Assembly: GCA_026713705.1 (NCBI GenBank)
Contig: JAPONY010000092.1
Coordinates: forward strand, 1-52,060
Direction of reading: 5' to 3'
Length of the DNA stretch: 52,060 bases
Source: Gammaproteobacteria bacterium
Lineage (GTDB): Bacteria > Pseudomonadota > Gammaproteobacteria > Poriferisulfidales > Poriferisulfidaceae
The translations under genes and the position numbers were made by a program. The notes under the pieces are model-generated. The model had not been told where the DNA came from. It made no database searches and was given only the letters and a program-made list of their open reading frames with translations. Positions 22,049 to 27,844 of the stretch are shown here, one piece after another; positions within the stretch are counted from its first letter, which is position 1, and every line of letters starts with the position of its first letter.

Positions 22049-23320
22049 CTATATGGAAAGAACTTCTTGTAAATATTTCTTCCAGCCCCTGATGGTCTGG
22101 ATTCTTCTGTAGAAGGTGCTGTTTTTCTTAAATCCATTCCGCTTTCTAATGTCTTCTCGAATGTCTGGATCATCAGATGAAATGAACTGATTGCAGAGAT
22201 CATTCGAAAAAATAATTTTGGCCATTTTCTGGAGAATCTCTCTTTCCGACTTTTGTGCAATACGTTTCCCTTCGGATGTCAGGCGACACAACCCCTTTCC
22301 TCTGCCCGCAATTTCTGCTAGCCCCATCCAGCGAAGTGTGTTCACGTAGTAGTCGTGCTGGCGCGGCACTATATTGTATGAAGAAAACAATCTTTCTTTC
22401 GTAATGGCGCCAACCTCGGACAGCTTCAAAAAGAGAGCTAATACCTTGTCGAACCTATCTGCTTGAGGAAACGGAGCCCCATACCCTGTTTTATCTATAT
22501 CCACTTCAACTGCATGCAGATCATCCCAAGAGAAATTAGAAGAAAAATCTACCTCAAGTGCACAGCGCCGGTAGTCAGAAAACCGAAGATGGCCATGCTC
22601 TGTATTGAATCTGTAAAAATGAAAATATCCTCTCCCTTGCTCATAAAACATCACGTATGTCTTCACATCTTTCTGCCCTTTAAACAGATCGCTGTAATGA
22701 AGTTGAGGATAGAGCAACTGCCTGAGGTTCATGTTGTCACTTAGTGCCAACTTAGCCTCAAACAGATGAAGCCCGGCCTGACCCTCATAACCACCATCTA
22801 CTTCCAACTGTACTTTTTCAATCGCATATTTCACAGGCCGATCACTCTCTCTATCTGGCAGCGAGAAGCCAATGCGCTTGCAATACTCACGCCCTCTCAA
22901 AACAGGAGACAATCTGTCTCCGACCACATCGTTGAGCATCCCGGAAACAAAAGCGGCATCCAATGCCTTAGATTCACTACTGATGTTCCTCGGCGTGAGC
23001 ACTTGTATGTGCTCTGGGATCGAGAAATGATCTGGGTGTCTGGTATCCCTACACTGTTTCTGATTAATGTTGATAAATGGATCAGTTCGGGCGAGCCTGT
23101 AACACCCATTCCTAATTGCCAAAACAGATAGTTTTTCTTTTTTTAGTGGGTCCGGGGTATTCTGTCGGTAATCAATTTTACAAGCCAAACGAGGCTCTCG
23201 ATATTTTTTAATTGTCTGACTTTCAATATCATAATGCCCCCTCCTATCGATCTCCGCCTCGACAGCGGTTATCTCCTCAAGTATCTTCTCCCAAGCGAGG
23301 TCATTCGCGCTTTTACTCAT
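22049..23320 (-). CDS. Putative type II restriction endonuclease
   Basis: A 423-residue protein paired with the Dam-type methylase. A probable PD-(D/E)XK core is in VQLEVDGGYEGQAGLHLFEA followed by KL (about residues 170-192), with Asp, Glu and the E-A-K triad. The last part (about 305-375) looks like a winged helix: ERLFSSYNIVPRQHDYYVN and LCRLTSEGKRIA. It resembles uncharacterised methylase-linked proteins annotated as restriction enzymes; the cleavage site is unknown. The start overlaps the methylase stop by 4 bp (ATGA), implying translational coupling. AT-rich codon use differs sharply from thrS. Confidence 0.75.
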   Translation of the reverse strand: MSKSANDLAWEKILEEITAVEAEIDRRGHYDIESQTIKKYREPRLACKIDYRQNTPDPLKKEKLSVLAIRNGCYRLARTDPFININQKQCRDTRHPDHFSIPEHIQVLTPRNISSESKALDAAFVSGMLNDVVGDRLSPVLRGREYCKRIGFSLPDRESDRPVKYAIEKVQLEVDGGYEGQAGLHLFEAKLALSDNMNLRQLLYPQLHYSDLFKGQKDVKTYVMFYEQGRGYFHFYRFNTEHGHLRFSDYRRCALEVDFSSNFSWDDLHAVEVDIDKTGYGAPFPQADRFDKVLALFLKLSEVGAITKERLFSSYNIVPRQHDYYVNTLRWMGLAEIAGRGKGLCRLTSEGKRIAQKSEREILQKMAKIIFSNDLCNQFISSDDPDIREDIRKRNGFKKNSTFYRRIQTIRGWKKYLQEVLSI

Positions 23321-24195
23321 CGGTAATTTCTCACGATGATCTCAGTTACCCCACCTCGACCCTCGGATTTGCAATTAACCGAGCGGCGCGCGCGTACCTT
23401 CTCGACGGCAAACTCCTTTTCTTTCCGGTAGAGATCCACCACCCATGGCGCAGAAGAATTTGACAGCATGAACAGGGCGCCTCGTTCGTGCAGACTCAAG
23501 CAGAAATCTTTCAAGCGGTTTTGTTCCGGTTTGCCAAAACCCTTGGAAGTGTAGGACGTGAAACTCGACGTGCGGGAAACCGGCGCATAAGGAGGATCCA
23601 TATACACAAAATCGAACGGCGACACTTGTTTCAAGGTCTGAGCAAAATCGGCTACAGAAATCCGGACATCCTTCAGAAAAGCGGAACAGGCCCGGAGATT
23701 TCCCGCATCAAGAATCTTTGGCTTGGGATACTTTCCATAGGGAACGTTGAATTTCCCTTCGGCATTAACACGATACAGCCCGTTGTAGGCTGTTTTGTTG
23801 AGGTAGATGAACCGGCTGGCCCGGTTCAAATTGGTTCGGCGCGAATAGCCTAAGGAACGATCCCAAGCTCTAATTTTGTAAAAGTAATCCTTATCAGTTT
23901 TGTGGCTGGACAAACTTTTGATAAGGTTCTCAACGTCATCTCTGATTACGCAATAAGCGTTGATCAGTTCTTCATTGCTGTCGCTGAAATGAAGTTTGCG
24001 ACATACTTCGTTTTTGTCTAGTGAAAAGAGTAATGCCCCCCCCCCCCCGAAAACTTCAAAGTAATTCATACACTTATACTTGCCTGACTTTGGCAGGCGT
24101 CGGGTCAATTCTTTCAGCAGCTGGCGCTTTCCACCTGCCCATTTCACGAATGGCCTTGGGTTGTCTCTGGAGACAACATCATTTCCAGCCTTCAT
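23317..24195 (-). CDS. Dam-family N6-adenine DNA methyltransferase with a homopolymeric tract
   Basis: A D12-class adenine methylase of 292 residues. Motif X is FVKWAGGKRQLLKEL; motif I is NYFEVFGGGGALLF; FSDSNEELINAY and FNVPYGKYPKP are Dam-like; the catalytic motif is FDFVYMDPPYAP. Many relatives methylate GATC, but specificity is uncertain. Motif I glycines are encoded by 13 consecutive G on the coding strand. Gain or loss of one base would stop translation within about 5-20 codons. The downstream endonuclease start overlaps this stop, so slippage could silence both. Full length as given. Confidence 0.9.
   Translation of the reverse strand: MKAGNDVVSRDNPRPFVKWAGGKRQLLKELTRRLPKSGKYKCMNYFEVFGGGGALLFSLDKNEVCRKLHFSDSNEELINAYCVIRDDVENLIKSLSSHKTDKDYFYKIRAWDRSLGYSRRTNLNRASRFIYLNKTAYNGLYRVNAEGKFNVPYGKYPKPKILDAGNLRACSAFLKDVRISVADFAQTLKQVSPFDFVYMDPPYAPVSRTSSFTSYTSKGFGKPEQNRLKDFCLSLHERGALFMLSNSSAPWVVDLYRKEKEFAVEKVRARRSVNCKSEGRGGVTEIIVRNYR
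24036..24048. repeat. 13-bp C/G homopolymer in the methylase motif I
   Basis: Thirteen C on the plus strand (G on the coding strand) within the Dam-type methylase. At 13 G the frame is open and codes four glycines plus the first base of Ala. With 12 G the reading meets TAG after CAT TAC TCT TTT CAC. With 14 G it meets TGA about 20 codons on. This is the classical layout of a slipped-strand phase-variable tract. A sequencing length error is also possible. Confidence 0.8.
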
Positions 24196-24368
24196 GAAAA
24201 CTTTTGTTGCCGGCAGCCATACTCGGCTTACCTTTTCACCTCAATCCTTCGGGATCAGCGATCATACCGATCTATACCGGAATGGCAAACCGCTAATAGA
24301 CACCCTTTCCAGGAATCATCGGCCCAGGAGATATTGAAAGGCTTTATGCCTACAGTCCTGACAAAAGA

Positions 24369-24611
24369 TCAGTAGCGATGCCCCTCATGGCGCGCCTGAA
24401 TTATCTCCTCGACCGACATCCCGACCGGCTCCAATTTTTTACGGCGGCGCCGAAAGCGGGCAACCGCCTGGCTGTAATCCTCGTGCACCGGAACCATACA
24501 CGCCACTGCCCGCCCATAGCGGGTAATCATCACGGTCTCCCCACGCTCAACCTTTCGAAGTAATGAGGCAAAACAGGCTTTTGCCTCGGTAATCGAATAG
24601 CGTACAGACAT
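24369..24611 (-). CDS. Phd/YefM-family antitoxin
   Basis: An 80-residue protein with the Phd/YefM start MSVRYSITEAKACFASLLRK followed by VERGETVMITRYGRAVACMV. These antitoxins bind DNA with the N-terminal half and a toxin with the C-terminal tail (here MSVEEIIQARHEGHRY). It begins one base after the fic stop and no classical RelE, Doc or YoeB toxin follows, so the Fic protein upstream may be its partner. The usual order places the antitoxin first, so the pairing is inferred from spacing. Confidence 0.8.
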   Translation of the reverse strand: MSVRYSITEAKACFASLLRKVERGETVMITRYGRAVACMVPVHEDYSQAVARFRRRRKKLEPVGMSVEEIIQARHEGHRY

Positions 24612-24612
24612 T

Positions 24613-25896
24613 TCAACCCCTCTTGATTCCGATAAGGTCCTCGGACCGCAACCGGTAGCGTATCACGTTGCCCTCATGCAACCCACGAAACTCATTGCCG
24701 ACATAATCAACGACCTGCTCGCGGTCGGCTTCGGGGATGCCAGCCTCATCCGCCATCACCCTGACACGGTCCGGATAGAAACCTTTCCATTCGAGCACGC
24801 AGCACCGGACGGCCTGGCGCACGAAATCGCGATAGGCAAGCGCCGCCTTGTCGAGTGATTCCAGCTCCGCGCGCAGTGTTCGGTAATTCTCGGCCGAGGT
24901 GATGTAAGCATCGACATATGCCTCGCGCAAGAGTGAGACATTGTTGAGTTCATAGACGCCAAGCAGGCCGTCGATATAGGCGGTGTCATCCATGGTCAGA
25001 AAGGACATGGGCGCCAGACCAGCCTTCAGGAGCGGGATATTGGAGGCAATGCGCGAGGTCCGCTTGTTGATGTCTTCAAAAGCCTGCAAGTAGGGAATGT
25101 GGACGAGGAGGAAGAAAGACTGCTCGAAGGGGTCGGCAATCGCTGCCGCCTTCTCGACGAGGACACCAAATTCTTCCTCGATGACGAAAGGATTATCCAG
25201 CGGCCGGTAGCTCGAACGGACGATGCCCACAGGCGTGCGCCGCAACCTCCCTGCCATCGCCGGATCACTCAGAAGGCCGCCGGCCAGCAGGGCGTGGATG
25301 TCAAACAGGTCCGGCCGACTGATCGTGACCTCGGGGAGGTGGTCGACGACATGCTGGATGGCCTCCTTGTGGTTGAGAATCATGACCGCCTCCTTGCGGT
25401 CTTTGCCGGAGACCTCCTCCCCGAAGCGGATCAACCTCTCGGTCTCCAGAAGACTGTAAGTGTTCCCCTCCATGCGCGAGGATGCCCAAGACAAGTCAAC
25501 GAGAAGCCGCTCCAGGATGCGCCGCGCATAGGTCCCGGCCGGCAGAGGCGACACCAGCCTCCCGGTCTCATGCAGGCGCTGCCGGTCGGCTTCGCCAAGA
25601 TAGAAATCCTTGTCCGGAACATAGCGGTCGACAAATTCCTTCTGATAGACAGCAAGCCTCCGCTGGTTGTACGGCGTCTTCAGGTGAGCATGCACTGCAA
25701 TCGCGCCCGCCAGGCTGTAACCTGTGGCCCGGGCTTTGCCCGAAACCTCAAGCCGACCCTCATCCACCAGTCGCTTCAGGGCACGCCAGACCGTCGTCGA
25801 ACCGGCTCCGGGTGCGACGTTGCGACGCACCTCCTCCCGCTTGGCTCCAGGATGGGCCGAGATGTAGTCCAGGATGACTTGGTCGGTGTTTTCCAT
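24613..25896 (-). CDS. Fic-domain protein with N-terminal winged helix and altered Fic motif
   Basis: A 427-residue protein. Residues 1-65 form a winged-helix DNA-binding domain (AGSTTVWRALKRLVDEGRLE). An inhibitory-helix motif S-x-x-x-E-G lies at 139-144 (SSRMEGN), as in self-inhibited class II Fic enzymes. The Fic core motif at 271-282 reads QAFEDINKRTSR instead of HPFx(D/E)GN(G/K)R: the catalytic His is Gln and the first Gly is Ile, while Phe, Asp, Asn, Lys and Arg remain. Canonical AMP transfer is therefore doubtful. It may be a regulator or use another chemistry. An AT-rich region with a palindrome lies upstream. Confidence 0.85.
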   Translation of the reverse strand: MENTDQVILDYISAHPGAKREEVRRNVAPGAGSTTVWRALKRLVDEGRLEVSGKARATGYSLAGAIAVHAHLKTPYNQRRLAVYQKEFVDRYVPDKDFYLGEADRQRLHETGRLVSPLPAGTYARRILERLLVDLSWASSRMEGNTYSLLETERLIRFGEEVSGKDRKEAVMILNHKEAIQHVVDHLPEVTISRPDLFDIHALLAGGLLSDPAMAGRLRRTPVGIVRSSYRPLDNPFVIEEEFGVLVEKAAAIADPFEQSFFLLVHIPYLQAFEDINKRTSRIASNIPLLKAGLAPMSFLTMDDTAYIDGLLGVYELNNVSLLREAYVDAYITSAENYRTLRAELESLDKAALAYRDFVRQAVRCCVLEWKGFYPDRVRVMADEAGIPEADREQVVDYVGNEFRGLHEGNVIRYRLRSEDLIGIKRG

Positions 25897-25970
25897 GAAA
25901 CGAAATAGGGAATATTTGGAACGATTATATTACTAATATATAACATATTTTTATAATTTCAAATATATCG

Positions 25971-25987
25971 TTTCAATGATATTGAAA
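25971..25987. promoter_or_regulatory. Perfect palindrome upstream of fic
   Basis: Inverted repeat TTTCAAT-GAT-ATTGAAA in a very AT-rich stretch (about 25910-26000) upstream of the fic ATG at 25896. It is a candidate operator for the winged-helix domain of the Fic protein or for the Phd antitoxin. Function inferred only from position and symmetry. Confidence 0.45.
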
Positions 25988-26035
25988 TAATACTTCGATT
26001 GCCTCTTCAGGCTTCACCATCAGAAAATGTCTTAT

Positions 26036-26227
26036 TCAGTCACGGCGCATCTCATCAAGCGAACCATCCCAGCGTAGTTTCCCGCGCAGTTTTCGGACTC
26101 GTTCCTGTGACCGGGTATTCACAAGCAAACGCAGACCCTCCTCTATAGCGGCTTTCTTGGTTTTATGGCCGCCTGATTCCATGGCTTCCGCCAATAGACG
26201 GTCATTGATTTCGATGCGAATACGCAT
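26036..26227 (-). CDS. VapB-like antitoxin, apparently without a toxin
   Basis: A 63-residue protein, MRIRIEINDRLLAEAMESGG then HKTKKAAIEEGLRLLVNTRS, with the strand-helix-helix start of the VapB/DUF2191 group. The VapC toxin that should follow (leftward, below 26036) is missing: that stretch is AT-rich and leads into the fic promoter. It may be a decayed pair, or an antitoxin kept against a toxin elsewhere. Confidence 0.75.
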   Translation of the reverse strand: MRIRIEINDRLLAEAMESGGHKTKKAAIEEGLRLLVNTRSQERVRKLRGKLRWDGSLDEMRRD

Positions 26228-26299
26228 TGCCGTCTTCTCCCGAACTTGGGGTTAACCAGGAAACCATACCGCCCACCAGCAGCAGTATTTCGCGCATCA

Positions 26300-26548
26300 T
26301 CAGAACAGTTCCTCAATGCTTTTGGGAGCTTTCGACCGCTCCTGAATTACCGCTTCAAGTTCAAGTGCAACCATCACATCGATCAGCGTGTTCAGTCGCG
26401 TCCCAAGACTACCATTTTCCAAGGCTGAAATCGTCGCTTGGCGTAAACCCGCCATGGACCCCAGCCTGCTTTGACTTAATCCCAGAGCGCGTCGACGACG
26501 GCGGACCGCCACACCAACCTGCCCTACGGTTCGAGCAATCTGATTCAT
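26300..26548 (-). CDS. XRE-family helix-turn-helix protein, HipB-like
   Basis: An 82-residue regulator: RRRRRALGLSQSRLGSMAGL then RQATISALENGSLGTRLNTL is a typical XRE/HipB helix-turn-helix. The ATG at 26548 has a good AGGAG ribosome site; upstream codons in the open frame are not conserved-looking. No HipA kinase gene follows, so it is an orphan antitoxin or regulator. Confidence 0.8.
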   Translation of the reverse strand: MNQIARTVGQVGVAVRRRRRALGLSQSRLGSMAGLRQATISALENGSLGTRLNTLIDVMVALELEAVIQERSKAPKSIEELF

Positions 26549-26677
26549 TGCAGACTCCTGTTTCCAATCACTCTGGACACGCGCTTCCGTATAAATCCGC
26601 TTTATGCGACATGGCGTATTGCCAAGCATCCTGAAAAAACACTTGTTGATCCACATAGATTGAAAGACAAGGCTGGA

Positions 26678-27025
26678 TCAATCACCCCCACCAGCCTGCC
26701 GGTCAAGATAAGCATGTACGTAATCCGCATGTCCATCACGCACCAGCCAACTGGCGGTATGGCCTCCGTACCCGATGAGCGACTCTGAACGGAACCATGC
26801 GTAAGACGCGAGCGGCGAACCAGTGAATTGCACGACGCGACTGAGGATTTCCAGCATTTCACGCAATCGGGTCTGTGCCTTTCCCTCCCGCCGCCTCTTG
26901 GCGTGGGAAAACGCGCTCCGACTGAGACCCAGGGTTTTAGCAATATCGGCCTGGGTCGTAAAAAGCGCATCCGAAATCAATTTTGGAGAGAAGGCCCCTT
27001 CCTCAACATAATCCTGAATATTCAT
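26678..27025 (-). CDS. Xre/MbcA/ParS-type antitoxin-like protein
   Basis: A 115-residue protein with an N-terminal helix-turn-helix (TTQADIAKTLGLSRSAFSHA) and a C-terminal toxin-binding-like domain ending GHTASWLVRDGHADYVHAYL, the pattern of the Xre-MbcA-ParS antitoxins that partner RES-domain toxins. No RES toxin is seen downstream; the next gene is the HipB-like regulator. The ATG at 27025 is divergent from, and only 50 bp away from, the antitoxin/PIN pair. Open frame continues upstream to 27154 but overlaps that pair. Confidence 0.75.
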   Translation of the reverse strand: MNIQDYVEEGAFSPKLISDALFTTQADIAKTLGLSRSAFSHAKRRREGKAQTRLREMLEILSRVVQFTGSPLASYAWFRSESLIGYGGHTASWLVRDGHADYVHAYLDRQAGGGD

Positions 27026-27042
27026 GTCGAACCAAATTGTTA

Positions 27043-27064
27043 TATAATCCGGTAACGTTTCCGG
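27043..27064 (+). promoter_or_regulatory. Promoter -10 box and dyad for the antitoxin/PIN pair
   Basis: TATAAT at 27043-27048 is followed at 27049-27064 by an imperfect dyad (CCGG, AACGTT centre, CCGG; 14 of 16 positions symmetric), ending 11 bp before the antitoxin ATG. The -35 is weak. The dyad is a likely autorepression site. Confidence 0.45.
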
Positions 27065-27075
27065 TATCATATCAA

Positions 27076-27396
27076 ATGGGCAAACGATCTGCAAATGCGA
27101 AATCAAAGATGCGGGTCGCCCGGCATCGTGCCAAAGCAACCGCTCAAGGGGCACGGCGCATCGAAGTCACTGTGCCCACACGCGATGCATGGGCAATCAA
27201 GGCGGTTGCCAGCATCCTTCGGGACGGAGGCGAAAAGGCTAAGAAAGTACGCAAGACCCTCTCGTCTATGACGCCTGTGAAACCGGCGCGAACCGGTGTA
27301 GAACTAATCGATTTCTTTCGCTCGTCCCCGTTCGTCGGTGAAGACATTGTGATGGAGCGCGACCGCTCGACAGGCCGCCAGATTGATCTCGACTAA
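27076..27396 (+). CDS. Antitoxin of a PIN-domain toxin pair
   Basis: A 106-residue protein. After a basic N terminus (KRSANAKSKMRVARHRAKA) comes a possible ribbon-helix-helix segment ARRIEVTVPTRDAWAIKAVA, and a C-terminal tail (ELIDFFRSSPFVGEDIVMER) of the kind that inserts into a PIN toxin. The ATG at 27076 lies just after the dyad. Its stop overlaps the toxin ATG (TAATG), so the two are translationally linked. Confidence 0.78.
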   Translation: MGKRSANAKSKMRVARHRAKATAQGARRIEVTVPTRDAWAIKAVASILRDGGEKAKKVRKTLSSMTPVKPARTGVELIDFFRSSPFVGEDIVMERDRSTGRQIDLD

Positions 27397-27833
27397 TGCC
27401 TTACTTGGTCGACACCAACGTACTCAGCGAGACGCTCAAGCCTCGTCCCGACCCTAGCGTGACCGCCTGGTTTGCAAGCCAGAGTCCCGGAGACCTATTC
27501 CTCTCTGCAATCAGCCTCGGAGAATTAGTGCGCGGCGCATATCGTATGAAAGAAAAATCAAACAGGGAGCGCCTTGCACGCTGGGTCGAAGATGACCTGA
27601 CCGCTCAATTCCAGGATCGCATTCTTCCCTTCGACCAAGGTGCCTCAATGATCTGGGGAAAGATCATGGGAGATGGCGACAAAACAGGCCGTCCGAGGTC
27701 AATGGCTGACGCACAGATTGCCGCCGTGGCAAAACGGTACGGATTCATCCTCGTCACACGTAACACCAAAGATTTTAAGGATATGAACGTAACCCTTGTC
27801 AACCCGTGGGCTTTGCCCTCAGGCAGCCCTTAA
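27396..27833 (+). CDS. PIN-domain toxin (VapC/FitB type)
   Basis: A 145-residue PIN ribonuclease: LVDTNVLSETLKPRPDP at the start, SLGELVRGAYRMKEK, and RSMADAQIAAVA with VTRNTKDFKDM near the end give the expected acidic residues. It most resembles the FitB/VapC group. It converges with the helicase gene, with only 11 bp between stops. Confidence 0.88.
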   Translation: MPYLVDTNVLSETLKPRPDPSVTAWFASQSPGDLFLSAISLGELVRGAYRMKEKSNRERLARWVEDDLTAQFQDRILPFDQGASMIWGKIMGDGDKTGRPRSMADAQIAAVAKRYGFILVTRNTKDFKDMNVTLVNPWALPSGSP

Positions 27834-27844
27834 ACTGCAATCAC

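Noticed and set aside
22012-22260. 82-codon frame overlapping the end of the putative endonuclease
   Set aside because: It overlaps the endonuclease in another frame and looks like AT-rich low-complexity sequence rather than a gene.
26549-26677. Remnant of a RES or other toxin gene between the MbcA/ParS-like and HipB-like genes
   Set aside because: A short frame of about 37 codons ends in DAWQYAMSHKADLYGSACPE, but I could not match it to any toxin.
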